NCBI GenBank assembly: GCA_032017425.1
Contig: DALZPW010000001.1
Strand: one strand, 5' to 3'
Origin: Faucicola tetraodonis
Lineage (GTDB): Bacteria > Pseudomonadota > Gammaproteobacteria > Pseudomonadales > Moraxellaceae
DNA: 64,000 bases
A model generated the notes under the pieces. The model was not told the DNA's origin and did not search any database. It worked only from the letters and a program-made list of their open reading frames with translations. Both the position numbers and the translations under genes were made by a program. Below, piece by piece: positions 50,187-59,394 of the stretch. Every line of letters begins with the position of its first letter. Positions within the stretch are counted from its first letter, which is position 1.

Positions 50187-50525
50187 ATGCCGAAAATTAC
50201 TGTATTACCGCATCACCAAATTTGCCCTACTGGCGCAGAGATTGAACTCAATGAAGGCGATAATCTATGCCGTGGTTTGCTAGAAAAAGGCGTGAAAATT
50301 GAGCATGCTTGTGATATGTCAAAAGCTTGTACTACCTGCCATGTTATCGTGCGAAAAGGGTTTAATAGCTTGGAGGAAATGGACGATATCGAAGCTGATT
50401 TGCTAGATCGTGCTTGGGGGCTAGAGCCAGATTCAAGACTGTCTTGCCAAGTCATCATTGAAGATCAAGATTTGACGATTGAAATTCCAAAATATACCAT
50501 CAATCACGCCTCTGAAAATCATTAA
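50187..50525 (+). CDS. fdx: ISC-type [2Fe-2S] ferredoxin
   Basis: 112 residues. Adrenodoxin-type ferredoxin that supplies electrons for cluster assembly. Cluster cysteines appear in HACDMSKACTTCHVIV (Cys-x5-Cys-x2-Cys) and the last in SRLSCQVII. Starts KITVLPHHQICPTGAEIE. It is the last gene of the isc operon, 39 bp after hscA. A strong terminator follows; iscX, often the last gene in E. coli, is absent. Confidence 0.97.
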   Translation: MPKITVLPHHQICPTGAEIELNEGDNLCRGLLEKGVKIEHACDMSKACTTCHVIVRKGFNSLEEMDDIEADLLDRAWGLEPDSRLSCQVIIEDQDLTIEIPKYTINHASENH

Positions 50526-50536
50526 TACCAACCGAT

Positions 50537-50576
50537 AAAAAAAGGCTTACTAATCATGGTTAGTAAGCCTTTTTTG
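50537..50576 (+). terminator. Intrinsic terminator after the isc operon
   Basis: AAAAAAGGCTTACTAA / TTAGTAAGCCTTTTTT, a 16-bp perfect stem with a 6-nt loop and T-run. Confidence 0.93.
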
Positions 50577-50619
50577 ATGGCGCTACGTATCGCTAAACAC
50601 TCTTTATTGCTAGAACAAG

Positions 50620-50638
50620 GCGCTGACTCATTCAGCGC
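50620..50638. repeat. Small hairpin between fdx and ppiD
   Basis: GCGCTGA / TCAGCGC with a 5-nt loop in the convergent gap; no strong T-run on either strand. Confidence 0.45.
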
Positions 50639-50656
50639 ATATTTATTCATAGCATA

Positions 50657-52525
50657 TTATGGCGCAGCAGTCTGCGGTTTAACCGTGACTTTAGTGATGG
50701 ATTTTAAGTATGCTAAATAATCCTCAAACTGAGACTGACCGATATTTTCGCGCACGATTTGGGCAGTTTGTTGTTTGACTTCGGGTGTGATTTGCGCGTT
50801 GTCATTGCTAATAACCCCACCAACAATCACGCTCGCACCCGATACAGTAGGCCGCGTCATGACCGCTAGTTGATTGTTCACAGCAGGTTGACTAAATGCC
50901 ACACCACGCTCGTCATCGCTGAGTTTGCTATCTTGACGAGTCACAATCCCCAAATCTTGGAATGGTGCACCCGCCGCCGCAATTGAATTGGCTTGTTTGA
51001 CTTTGGCAGCGATGGCATTGGCCTCTGCCACGGCTAAACTTTTTGCTTTCTCTTCAATAAGCTTGGCTTTGATAACCGGCTCAGCTTCTGCTTGTGTCAT
51101 GAGTTTGCTAGTGCGGTGATTGGTTGATTGTAACCATACCACTTTATCAGAGACATCTATGCCGACTGACACACTGCCTTCTTGCAGCGCGAGTGGCTCA
51201 AATGCTGCCGCTACAATAGCAGGTTGATTGAGAGCGGAAGAGTTATTGGTTTTAGGGTAGTTTTTAATCGATTTGGCGGTTAATTTATAGCGATTGGCAA
51301 GCTCGGTGATAGTAGCGCCAGCGACTGCGTCATTGTTGATTTTACCAATCAAATCTTGATAGGCGGCTTCGCGCTTTTGCGCCATAATTTGTTGGGTTAA
51401 CACAGGCGTCAAGCTTTCAATGGTTGGTGGGGTTTGACCATTGATTTTTACCAATTTAAATAAATGATAGCCATAGTTGGTTTTGATGGGGCCGGTGACT
51501 TGACCGACTTTTAGAGTCTTGATTTGGGTCATGATGGTGTCATAATCATTGGGGAACATCGATTGGGTAATCGGACCGATGTTACCGCCATCGTTTTTAC
51601 TACCTTCATCTTGCGAGTACTGTTTGGCAAGTGCCGCAAAATCCGCTTGATTGGCATCAAGCTTACTTTTTAATGAGGTTAAGGTGGCTTGTGCTTGACC
51701 GCCATTCATCAAAATCATTGCCAATTCGTATTCGGTTTGGTTGTTGCTGTTTTTCAAATAGGTTTGATACTGTTGCTGCAATTCCTGAGCCGTTGGGGCA
51801 GCAACAGGCAGGGCATTTTTATTGAGTTCTAGATAAGTTAAATCCACCATCTCACTAGATTTAAGTGTCGCTTGATTTTTTTGATAATAACTTGCAATCT
51901 CTTGCGGCGTCACTTGCACCTGCGGCGCAAAGCTGTGCCAGTCCAAACGCAGCACTTGCACAGGGCGCGACTCAGACTGCATTGACATAAGTTTATCAAT
52001 ACTCCCTTGCGCAAAAATCCCTGTATTAATGATACCGCGGCTAAAGGCAGTCACCAACAAGTCTTGACGGACCGAATCAAATAATTGTTCTTTGGTCATG
52101 CCGCGACTGGTTAAATAGCTAGCAAACAACTCGTTAGAAAATTTTCCGCTGGCGTCTTGGAAGGTTTTTTCTGCCATCAACATTTGGGTAATGGTGGCAT
52201 CGGACACAGTAAAACCAAGCTGGTTGGCTTGGTTGATAATCAAATAACGGTCAATCAAATTGTGCAGCATCTGCTCACGTAATTTATCGCTATTAAGTAG
52301 GCTTGCATCGCCATTCACTTGCTCAAGCAACGTTTCGCGGCGATTGTTAATCATGGTTTGCAAGGTAGCATTATCGATATTTAACTCTGCAACTTTGGCG
52401 ACAGCATTGGGGTCATCTCCGCTACGGACAATTGACTCAAAACCCGTGATGGCTAAAGGAAGTAAAAAAAGAACGAGCAAGGCTTTGCCCATCCAACCTT
52501 TCAAAAAATTGCGTAAAGATTCCAT
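50657..52525 (-). CDS. ppiD: Periplasmic chaperone/foldase PpiD
   Basis: SecYEG-associated chaperone with a parvulin-like domain. 622 residues: N-terminal anchor (FLKGWMGKALLVLFLLPLAIT, residues ~8-28), SurA-N-like chaperone region (LLEQVNGDASLLNSDKLREQML), and a parvulin region with YELAMILMNGG, SQDEGSKNDGGNIGPITQSM and TGPIKTNYGYHLFKLVKING. The peptidyl-prolyl core is present but shortened as in PpiD family. The ATG at 52525 is preferred over a GTG three codons upstream. Monocistronic. Confidence 0.93.
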   Translation of the reverse strand: MESLRNFLKGWMGKALLVLFLLPLAITGFESIVRSGDDPNAVAKVAELNIDNATLQTMINNRRETLLEQVNGDASLLNSDKLREQMLHNLIDRYLIINQANQLGFTVSDATITQMLMAEKTFQDASGKFSNELFASYLTSRGMTKEQLFDSVRQDLLVTAFSRGIINTGIFAQGSIDKLMSMQSESRPVQVLRLDWHSFAPQVQVTPQEIASYYQKNQATLKSSEMVDLTYLELNKNALPVAAPTAQELQQQYQTYLKNSNNQTEYELAMILMNGGQAQATLTSLKSKLDANQADFAALAKQYSQDEGSKNDGGNIGPITQSMFPNDYDTIMTQIKTLKVGQVTGPIKTNYGYHLFKLVKINGQTPPTIESLTPVLTQQIMAQKREAAYQDLIGKINNDAVAGATITELANRYKLTAKSIKNYPKTNNSSALNQPAIVAAAFEPLALQEGSVSVGIDVSDKVVWLQSTNHRTSKLMTQAEAEPVIKAKLIEEKAKSLAVAEANAIAAKVKQANSIAAAGAPFQDLGIVTRQDSKLSDDERGVAFSQPAVNNQLAVMTRPTVSGASVIVGGVISNDNAQITPEVKQQTAQIVRENIGQSQFEDYLAYLKSITKVTVKPQTAAP

Positions 52526-52696
52526 ATTGCTCACTTGCAGTTTAGATGGATTTATTAAGGATAACTAATCAGGCTAAATAATCAAATCAAACACGATATT
52601 ATAGGGGAACTGTCCACCAAAATCATTATCTTTCATCAAGTTGGGTAGACAGTTTTAAGATATAGCAAAATAGTAAAAAGGCAGCTTATTAGCAAT

Positions 52697-52740
52697 TTAT
52701 AAATTTTTAGATAACGCGTTATAAATTCTTAGATAGCTCG
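52697..52740 (-). repeat. 22-bp x2 tandem repeat at the pap stop codon
   Basis: Plus-strand units TTATAAATTTTTAGATAACGCG and TTATAAATTCTTAGATAGCTCG are adjacent, each shown here in parts of a 22-bp unit. The pap stop codon is at the unit boundary and the second unit covers the last pap codons. Confidence 0.93.
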
Positions 52741-54410
52741 GAAATAATAGCGTCAAGGATTTTGAGTCTTGCGCTATATTTATCATCGGTGGCAATCACA
52801 TACCAAGGGCGTTTTTTATGGTGGGTTAAATGAATCATGTCGGAAGCGGCTTGCACGTACTCATGCCATTTGGCGCGGTTACGCCAATCATCATCGGTAA
52901 TTTTAAACTGCTTATTGGGCGTCTCTTCACGCGCTTTAAAGCGTTTAAGTTCTTCTTCTTCACTGATAGCGAGCCAAAATTTGACCACAATGGCATTGCT
53001 CTGTACCAAGTCGTTTTCAAAGCGATTGATTTCGTCATAAGCACGTTGCCAGTCTGCCTCTTTTGCAAAGCCCTCAATACGCTCAACGAGTACCCGACCA
53101 TACCAACTACGGTCAAAAATGGTCACTCGGCTATTATGCAGGCGTTGTTTGAGTAAGGCGACGCATTTATTGCGTTTGAATTTTTGCGATAAATACGCTA
53201 TATCCACATCTGCCATTTCATCATGGGGCAGGCGCGTCCAAAAACGCCACAGATAGGCGTGTTTCAATTCATCTTCGGTTGGGGCAGAGATAGCGTGGAT
53301 GGTAAATTCACGCGGGTCGAGTGGGGCAATGATGCGGCGTATCGCCCCGCCTTTGCCTGCCGCATCCATACCTTCGAATACAAAGATGATATGGCGCTGA
53401 CCTCGCTCACGAATCAGTTCAGCGAGTATATGTTGTTTGCTATGCAGTTGTTTTTTATAATCTGCTTTTTCTAATGCGTGGGATTCGACGCTAACCAACT
53501 CATCAATTAGTGGGGTGGGTTTAAAAGGCAGTGAGGTGGGTTTAACAGGATTTTTGTCCGTTTTAGGGTTAGCTGATTTATCAGTTTTTGCTAGGTTGTC
53601 TTGGGCATCATTGGCTGCAGCTAGTTGGTTCATGGTTTGCAGCGCTGCTAATACAACATTCGCAAATTGGATATTTGAGGCATCGATATCTTGTCCATCT
53701 ATGTGGTGCCAGCTTGATTGTAAGCGCATCAGCTTGCTGCTAAAGCGTTTGAAACGTTTCACATCTTTTTTTCGAAACCAATCTAAATGGTACAACTGCT
53801 CAGGGTCAGGCTCTTCATCGGTCAAGCGTTTTTTTAGCGTTTTGTTGTCGACTGAAAACCAGCATTTGACGATATCGGTGTTGTTATTGACCAAATCTTG
53901 TTCAAACGCCTCAATATCTTCAATCATTTGCTGTAAGCGCTGTTCATCTATATCATCGCCACAGTCAAACACATAACGAATCAAGTCAGCGTACCAGTTG
54001 CCAAAATACACGGCAATTTCACCCTTTCTAGGCAGTTGCCATGTGTGACGCTGCCAAATCGGTTGGTAGCGGCTGGGATGCTGTCCCATAGTGGCGTGAA
54101 CCTTGATATAGCGTGCGTCCATCCATTCGGTTAGCGCTTTGACCGCTTCGCCTTTGCCCGAATTTTCCATACCATTCACCAAGATTAGTAACCCGCGCGA
54201 GTTTTTGCCAGCCCGTTGCTCGCGTAGGGTGGTTTGCTCGGTAATTAAGTCAAAACTTAATTGCGCCTCAAGCGTCGCAGGTGGCGTTTTGTGAGCGTTA
54301 TCGGTTTTGGCAGATTTGGCAGTGTTATTAGTGGGTGCAGACGCGGCTGTATTATTATTCAAGTTGTTATCTAAGCTATTATCTAAACTGTTGCTATTTT
54401 GCGTTGGCAT
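52719..54410 (-). CDS. pap: Polyphosphate:AMP phosphotransferase (two-domain PPK2)
   Basis: Uses polyphosphate to make ADP from AMP (class II PPK2, as in Acinetobacter johnsonii Pap). 563 residues in two PPK2 domains. The N-terminal one (~60-280) has GLLILVNGMENSGKGEAVKAL (Walker A-like) and QHPSRYQPIWQRHTWQLPRKG. The C-terminal one (~320-555) has HIIFVFEGMDAAGKGGAIRR, LWRFWTRLPHDEMADVD and TIFDRSWYGRVLVERIEGFA (Walker B-type). The first ~45 residues are a low-complexity Asn/Ser/Thr/Ala tail made of a repeated NSLD/NNLN unit. AAGG lies 4 nt upstream of the ATG. Minus-strand neighbour of ppiD, 193 bp before it. Confidence 0.94.
   Translation of the reverse strand: MPTQNSNSLDNSLDNNLNNNTAASAPTNNTAKSAKTDNAHKTPPATLEAQLSFDLITEQTTLREQRAGKNSRGLLILVNGMENSGKGEAVKALTEWMDARYIKVHATMGQHPSRYQPIWQRHTWQLPRKGEIAVYFGNWYADLIRYVFDCGDDIDEQRLQQMIEDIEAFEQDLVNNNTDIVKCWFSVDNKTLKKRLTDEEPDPEQLYHLDWFRKKDVKRFKRFSSKLMRLQSSWHHIDGQDIDASNIQFANVVLAALQTMNQLAAANDAQDNLAKTDKSANPKTDKNPVKPTSLPFKPTPLIDELVSVESHALEKADYKKQLHSKQHILAELIRERGQRHIIFVFEGMDAAGKGGAIRRIIAPLDPREFTIHAISAPTEDELKHAYLWRFWTRLPHDEMADVDIAYLSQKFKRNKCVALLKQRLHNSRVTIFDRSWYGRVLVERIEGFAKEADWQRAYDEINRFENDLVQSNAIVVKFWLAISEEEELKRFKAREETPNKQFKITDDDWRNRAKWHEYVQAASDMIHLTHHKKRPWYVIATDDKYSARLKILDAIISELSKNL
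54357..54392 (-). repeat. 12-bp x3 in-frame repeat at the start of pap
   Basis: Three imperfect 12-bp units encode Asn-Ser-Leu-Asp, Asn-Ser-Leu-Asp, Asn-Asn-Leu-Asn at residues 7-18. Confidence 0.8.
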
Positions 54411-54632
54411 ACGACCTTCTTAGGGAAATACCCGAAATTTTGCTAATGACCGCTTCATTTTTTTAAAAGATAGCAGTTATCCTACCGGTGAACAATTTAC
54501 GATTTGTATTTTTGGTGGATTTACATTAAGGTAATGCGTCACAAAACTTCATTTTACTGTGGGTTTATACAATGGATAAACTGCAGTTTCTCTGTTTTGA
54601 ATTTAAAAATTTTGCAAAAAAATCGAGGCCCT

Positions 54633-55331
54633 ATGAGCAGCTTAAGCCAATTAGAACAAGATTTAAAACAATTTCGCGCCCTTCCATACCACAGCGATAC
54701 CCAGTTAGCGCAAAAACTCAGTGAAGTACAAGCCTGGCAACGCGGTCGTATTCATAAAACCCACCAAGCGTTATTTGCCAGCGCCAACAACCAAGCCATG
54801 GGGGAATTTTTAATTGACCAACTATATGGGGGCGAAAAATTCAATGTGCTCGCTGAACAGCTAGAGCGCATGGTGCAAAAGGCTGAAAAATTAGAAAAAT
54901 TTATCCCTGCCAATGCCGTGAGCACAGGGGCAGCCGGTATCATCGAAGCGATTAACGCCATTAAGCTTGATTTACAGCTTGCTCAGTATTTACAAGAAAA
55001 TCATTTATCCGTGGATGAGCCATCCATGATTAAAGCCTATCAGTCCGTCAATGCAGAGTCCGCAAGACGCCAACAGATTGCTGACCTCAAACAAATGTGC
55101 TATCGCACGGATAAATATCTTAAATCATTTATCTTACAAAAAGCATTTTCACTCGCCAAAGGCACAGCGTACAAAAAAGGTTTTCAGCCGTTATATGACT
55201 TTATCGCCGAAGGTTTTGCTGCCATCAAACCGATTAAAAGTATTGGCGCCTTTATCGAGCCATTTTGTGAAAAAGAGTTGCAAATCATTACCAATGTGCA
55301 TGCTGGCAAAGAACATCCTTTTGATGTTTAG
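54633..55331 (+). CDS. FFLEELY-motif-like protein of unknown function
   Basis: 232 residues. The segment LFASANNQAMGEFLIDQLYGGEKF resembles the FFLEELY-motif family, known in gamma-proteobacteria without a defined function. All-helical (LERMVQKAEKLEKF, LKQMCYRTDKYLKSFILQKA). No signal peptide. The start at 54633 has GAGG 4 nt upstream; the longer ORF upstream (from 54504) has no support. It lies 86 bp before ubiE in the same direction. Match to the family is by eye only. Confidence 0.7.
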   Translation: MSSLSQLEQDLKQFRALPYHSDTQLAQKLSEVQAWQRGRIHKTHQALFASANNQAMGEFLIDQLYGGEKFNVLAEQLERMVQKAEKLEKFIPANAVSTGAAGIIEAINAIKLDLQLAQYLQENHLSVDEPSMIKAYQSVNAESARRQQIADLKQMCYRTDKYLKSFILQKAFSLAKGTAYKKGFQPLYDFIAEGFAAIKPIKSIGAFIEPFCEKELQIITNVHAGKEHPFDV

Positions 55332-55417
55332 TGATAAAATAGAAAAAAAATTTGCACGAACTTTGCGCTTTTAACTTTGCCAATTCTTGATTGGCGATGA
55401 CCTCACTAGGAAACCAC

Positions 55418-56449
55418 ATGAACGACAATAACCATAATTCAATCCAAGACAGCTTGGTAAAAGACAGCCTCCAAGCCAATGACAAACTCAATAGCCAAGT
55501 ACAACAGTCACTGACAGCTGACACCACCATCAACCGTCAATTTACTGGCACAGCTGATTTGCCAGAATCCGTGCCCCAAGGTCAGCAGCTCACTCGCCCT
55601 GCATCCGCTACCCCAAATGACGCTATCCCCAATGAGTTGTCAGCGCAATCAACTAGTAGTTTTGATAAATCAGCTATCGACAATCCGCACACTGAAGCCA
55701 CTGATGGCAATGAAGAGACCCATTTTGGCTACAAAACCGTCAAAAAAGCTGAAAAACAACAAAAAGTAGCAGAAGTGTTTACCTCTGTGGCTAAAAAATA
55801 CGACATCATGAATGATTTAATGTCACTGGGTATTCATCGTCTGTGGAAACGCTATGCCATCAGCCTAACGGGCGTGCGTGCAGGTCAACGGGTATTAGAT
55901 ATCGCAGGCGGCACAGGTGACTTGGCAAAAGCCTTTAGTAAAGAGGTGGGGCGCACAGGTCATGTGGTATTATCCGATATCAATGAAGCGATGCTAGAGG
56001 TCGGTCGTGAGCGTCTGCTCAATGCAGGTTGTAGTAACGTCGACTTTGTACTTGCCAACGCTGAGACGCTGGCACCATTTGAAGATGAAAGTTTTGATTT
56101 GGTGACCATCAGCTTTGGGCTACGCAACGTCACTGACAAAGACGCGGCACTGCGCTCCATGTATCGGGTGCTCAAAAAAGGCGGTCGCTTGCTGATTTTG
56201 GAATTTTCAAAACCGGTGTTTGAGCCATTTGGTAAAGTGTATGATTTGTATTCGTTTACCGCATTGCCACTCATGGGTAAATTGGTGGCGAATGATAGCG
56301 AAAGTTATCAGTATTTGGCAGAGTCTATCCGTATGCACCCAGACCAACGCACCCTAAAAGGCATGATGGAAGACGCAGGGTTTGTCAATTGTGACTATAA
56401 CAACCTAACAGGCGGTATCGTGGCGGTACATCGTGGGTTTAAAAAGTAA
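55418..56449 (+). CDS. ubiE: Ubiquinone/menaquinone C-methyltransferase UbiE with long N-terminal extension
   Basis: SAM-dependent methyltransferase in ubiquinone synthesis. 343 residues, whereas E. coli UbiE is 251. The core begins around residue 99 (THFGYKTVKKAEKQQKVAEVF), with SAM-binding VLDIAGGTGDLAKAF, LSDINEAMLEVGRERLL, FDLVTISFGLRNVTDK and VLKKGGRLLILEFSKP. The first ~98 residues are a polar Gln/Ser/Asn/Thr-rich segment. The start at 55418 has AGGA 7 nt upstream; a nearer core start has none. It precedes orf-ubiJ-ubiB. Confidence 0.95.
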   Translation: MNDNNHNSIQDSLVKDSLQANDKLNSQVQQSLTADTTINRQFTGTADLPESVPQGQQLTRPASATPNDAIPNELSAQSTSSFDKSAIDNPHTEATDGNEETHFGYKTVKKAEKQQKVAEVFTSVAKKYDIMNDLMSLGIHRLWKRYAISLTGVRAGQRVLDIAGGTGDLAKAFSKEVGRTGHVVLSDINEAMLEVGRERLLNAGCSNVDFVLANAETLAPFEDESFDLVTISFGLRNVTDKDAALRSMYRVLKKGGRLLILEFSKPVFEPFGKVYDLYSFTALPLMGKLVANDSESYQYLAESIRMHPDQRTLKGMMEDAGFVNCDYNNLTGGIVAVHRGFKK

Positions 56450-56452
56450 TTG

Positions 56453-56908
56453 ATGAAACAGGAACTTTTTGTTGATTTACCGAGTATAAAAAAAATTAAT
56501 CAACGAATTACCTTTTATATGACTGTAGGGTTAATGGTCTTGCAAGTTATTTTGCTGACCATTTCGGAAACTAACAAAGGGTTTTCGATACTTGTATTTT
56601 TAGTTGCTATTTTTAGTTTAATTGGAATTTGGACGAGTTATTTTAACAAAGTTAAACTGTATAAAAATCAACCTTATATCGTGCTAGACGACTTTGGTAT
56701 CAAAGTTTTTAACCGTCATAAAACTGAGTACGCAAAATGGCAAGATGTACAAGCAATCCACCTGTATTTTCGTACATCGATAAATAACTATTATTTCATT
56801 CAAGCAGATACATATATTAGATTAGATAACAGTTTAATTAATTTAGACATGATAAAATTGCTAAAGAAAACTGCTCAAAATTATACTATCCCAGAATTTA
56901 TCCCTTAA
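56453..56908 (+). CDS. Unknown A+T-rich membrane protein in the ubi cluster (first of two)
   Basis: 151 residues, unknown family. Two hydrophobic helices near the N-terminus (ITFYMTVGLMVLQVILLTI; FSILVFLVAIFSLIGIW), then a small strand-rich domain (YIVLDDFGIKVFNRHKTEYAKW, VQAIHLYFRTSINNYYF) that looks like a PH-like fold. Base composition is clearly more A+T-rich than ubiE and ubiJ around it. It begins 3 bp after ubiE and ends 15 bp before ubiJ. No strong ribosome site. Insertion by transfer is suspected. Confidence 0.65.
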   Translation: MKQELFVDLPSIKKINQRITFYMTVGLMVLQVILLTISETNKGFSILVFLVAIFSLIGIWTSYFNKVKLYKNQPYIVLDDFGIKVFNRHKTEYAKWQDVQAIHLYFRTSINNYYFIQADTYIRLDNSLINLDMIKLLKKTAQNYTIPEFIP

Positions 56909-56923
56909 CTTAAAAGGTAAAAA

Positions 56924-57565
56924 ATGTTTACAGTTTTATTGCTTGCAGGGATTGAAAAAGTTATCAATCTTGTCATTACTACCGACCCCATCACCCAAGC
57001 AGGGTTACAACCGTTATCGGGTAAAGTTTTGCGCCTAGTGATGGCAGAGCCCGCCATTGAATTTGATACGATTTTTAATGATGACCATATCCGCTTTGAG
57101 CCTGTGACGGTTGATGTTTTTGAACCTAAGGGTAGCGCTGTGGTAAGCAAACCTGATTGTATGGTCAAGGTAGACAATCCTGTGCATTTGCTCAATTTGA
57201 TGGGTGACCCACAAGGCAATCTGCCGATTGAGGGCGATTATAAAGTGCTGATGCAAGTCAAACAATTAGTCGCTGGGTTTGACCTTGATATCATTGGTAA
57301 ACTGCAACCTTTGATTGGTCTGCCGATGGCAAGTCAATTGTCTAATCTGTTAGCCAACCTAAAAGGCACAATCGCTGCACCTGCCAAAGAGATGTTTGCC
57401 GATATTGCCAATATCAGAGAGTGGAAAACCAACGATGCAAGTACTGATGACAATACAGGCAATGAATTAAAGCAACAGCTACTAAAACTGCGGGCAGATA
57501 TTGAACGTGAACAAGCCAGACTCGATGCCATCAAGCAACAGCAAGCGGCCTTATTGAGAAAGTAG
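56924..57565 (+). CDS. ubiJ: Ubiquinone biosynthesis accessory factor UbiJ
   Basis: 213 residues, SCP2-like lipid-binding domain protein that organises aerobic ubiquinone synthesis enzymes. N-terminal hydrophobic helix (VLLLAGIEKVINLVI), SCP2-like middle (VSKPDCMVKVDNPVHLLNLM, LPIEGDYKVLMQVKQLV) and a C-terminal coiled coil (ELKQQLLKLRADIEREQARL). Its position between ubiE and ubiB is the standard one and decides the call over general SCP2 proteins. AAAAGGT precedes the ATG. Its stop starts a tandem repeat, followed by a terminator. Confidence 0.9.
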   Translation: MFTVLLLAGIEKVINLVITTDPITQAGLQPLSGKVLRLVMAEPAIEFDTIFNDDHIRFEPVTVDVFEPKGSAVVSKPDCMVKVDNPVHLLNLMGDPQGNLPIEGDYKVLMQVKQLVAGFDLDIIGKLQPLIGLPMASQLSNLLANLKGTIAAPAKEMFADIANIREWKTNDASTDDNTGNELKQQLLKLRADIEREQARLDAIKQQQAALLRK

Positions 57566-57601
57566 ATTGCAAAAGTAGATTGTAAAAGTAAATCCATTGC
57601 A
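57559..57601 (+). repeat. 13-bp tandem repeat anchored on the ubiJ stop codon
   Basis: AAAGTAGATTGCA, AAAGTAGATTGTA, then a 17-nt variant AAAGTAAATCCATTGCA. The TAG stop is inside the first unit. Confidence 0.9.
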
Positions 57602-57626
57602 AAAGTTGCTTTTGCACAATCAAAAT

Positions 57627-57653
57627 GACGGGTTAAATCCCCGTCTTTTTTTT
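57627..57653 (+). terminator. Intrinsic terminator after ubiJ
   Basis: GACGGG / CCCGTC stem with a 7-nt loop and eight T residues; suggests ubiB has its own promoter or relies on readthrough. Confidence 0.78.
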
Positions 57654-57723
57654 AACCATTAAAAAATTGCTTATATCATGCTAGAATTCCCACCATTGAT
57701 AAGCTTTCTAACGAGTTGCCAAC

Positions 57724-59388
57724 GTGTTACTAAATCATCGCAAACGTCTTTTACAACTGTGGCGCATTGCCGCTCATTATCGTGTTGATACCCATCTGCC
57801 TATTGAAGAGACGCCGCAGCTTGAGCCTATTGCCAAACTTATCCGTATGCACCCTGCCAGCTATTTTCAAAAACCGCATCCAGACGGGGTTAGGCTGGCG
57901 CTTGAAGAGATGGGCACGCTGTTTTTAAAATTAGGGCAGCTGCTTTCCACCCGTCGTGATTTGGTCACCCCTGAGATTATTGAGCAGTTGGTGCATTTGC
58001 AAGACAGGGTGAAACCCTTTAGTGTCGATACAGTTATCGAGCAAATTGAACAATCGACAAAAAAAGGCGGTTTGGGGCAAACTATCAACCAGTTATTTGC
58101 TAGATTTGATGGCACACCGTTAGCGGCGGCATCCATCGCGCAAGTACACACCGCACGCCTGCATGATGGGCGTGAAGTGGTAGTCAAAATAGTTCGCCCA
58201 ACCATCCGTGAACAGATTATTGAAGATTTTGAATTATTGCGCGATTTGGCAGGGTGGGCATCGGCACGGATTGAAGCGGCGCGTGCCGTACATATTATCG
58301 ATATCGTTGAAGATTATCGGCAAGTCTTGCTCAATGAGCTTGATTTAACCCTTGAAGCTGCCAATACCACCCAAATGCGTAACAACTTTTTGGGTTCATC
58401 GATGATGTATGTGCCTGAAGTGTATCAAGCGAGCAAAAACATCATGATTATGGAGCGCATTGTTGGGGTGCCGATTTCGCAAACCCAAGTGTTTGATGCG
58501 CTTGGATATGATAGGGCGGCACTTGCGGCAAAAGGATTAACGATTTTTTTCACCCAAGTATTTCGGGATAATTTCTTTCATGCCGATATGCATCCAGGCA
58601 ATGTGTTTGTTGAAACGCTGCCAGCCGATACCCCAAATCCCAATCCCCGCTATATTGCCCTTGATTGCTCAATCGTGGGCGAGCTATCTAAAGCTGACCA
58701 AATGATTGTGGCAAGGCTTTTATTATCGGTGATAAACAATAACTTTACCGGTCTAGTGGATATTATCGCGCGGGCAGGCTGGATTCCACCCAATACCGAT
58801 AAATATGCCCTCATGCGCGATATGCGCCGCACCGTGTCACCGATGATTAGTAAGCCAATCAACGATATTGATTTTGCAGGCGTGCTCATGTCGGTGCTTG
58901 ATATTGCGCGTCGCTATCATTTGGACATACCGCCGCAATTAATGCTACTGCTTAAAACCCTAGTGCATGTGGAAGGTCTGGGACGGGATTTATATCCTGA
59001 GCTTGATATTTGGTCGCTCGCCAAACCGATTTTGACAGGGTGGGTGAAGCAACAATTTGACCCGATGCAAAAAATAGGTGAGCTACGCAAGCAATTACCT
59101 GAACTGTTACTGAGTCTCAATGACATGCCACAATTGCTGGATAACAGTTTGCAAAGTCTGTCAAATCTGGGTGGCCACCAAAATCAGCAGCTGCGTGAAA
59201 TACAGCAAATTCGCTCAGATATGCTCAAAAGTCGTCAGCAGGATTGGCTGGCGCTGCTTGGGTTTGTGGGTTCATTGTTTATCGCGCAAATGATTGCCAG
59301 TCATGCCGTTTGGCAGGTGAGTAGCTGGCTTGCACCGATTTTTTATGTGATTGCAGTGCTGTTTGTATTGTGGCGGTTAATGGGGTAA
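57724..59388 (+). CDS. ubiB: ABC1/UbiB-family ubiquinone biosynthesis protein kinase-like
   Basis: Atypical kinase/ATPase required for ubiquinone synthesis. 554 residues, GTG start. KxGQ motif in LFLKLGQLLSTRRDLV, alanine-rich loop in AAASIAQVHTARLHDG, ExD in ELDLTLEA, HxDxHxGN in FHADMHPGNVFV and DCS (DFG equivalent) in YIALDCSIVGELS. Two hydrophobic helices at the C-terminus (LLGFVGSLFIAQMIASH; WLAPIFYVIAVLFVLWRL) anchor it to the membrane. GAGTT lies near the start. Starts after the ubiJ terminator. Confidence 0.96.
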   Translation: MLLNHRKRLLQLWRIAAHYRVDTHLPIEETPQLEPIAKLIRMHPASYFQKPHPDGVRLALEEMGTLFLKLGQLLSTRRDLVTPEIIEQLVHLQDRVKPFSVDTVIEQIEQSTKKGGLGQTINQLFARFDGTPLAAASIAQVHTARLHDGREVVVKIVRPTIREQIIEDFELLRDLAGWASARIEAARAVHIIDIVEDYRQVLLNELDLTLEAANTTQMRNNFLGSSMMYVPEVYQASKNIMIMERIVGVPISQTQVFDALGYDRAALAAKGLTIFFTQVFRDNFFHADMHPGNVFVETLPADTPNPNPRYIALDCSIVGELSKADQMIVARLLLSVINNNFTGLVDIIARAGWIPPNTDKYALMRDMRRTVSPMISKPINDIDFAGVLMSVLDIARRYHLDIPPQLMLLLKTLVHVEGLGRDLYPELDIWSLAKPILTGWVKQQFDPMQKIGELRKQLPELLLSLNDMPQLLDNSLQSLSNLGGHQNQQLREIQQIRSDMLKSRQQDWLALLGFVGSLFIAQMIASHAVWQVSSWLAPIFYVIAVLFVLWRLMG

Positions 59389-59394
59389 TTATGA

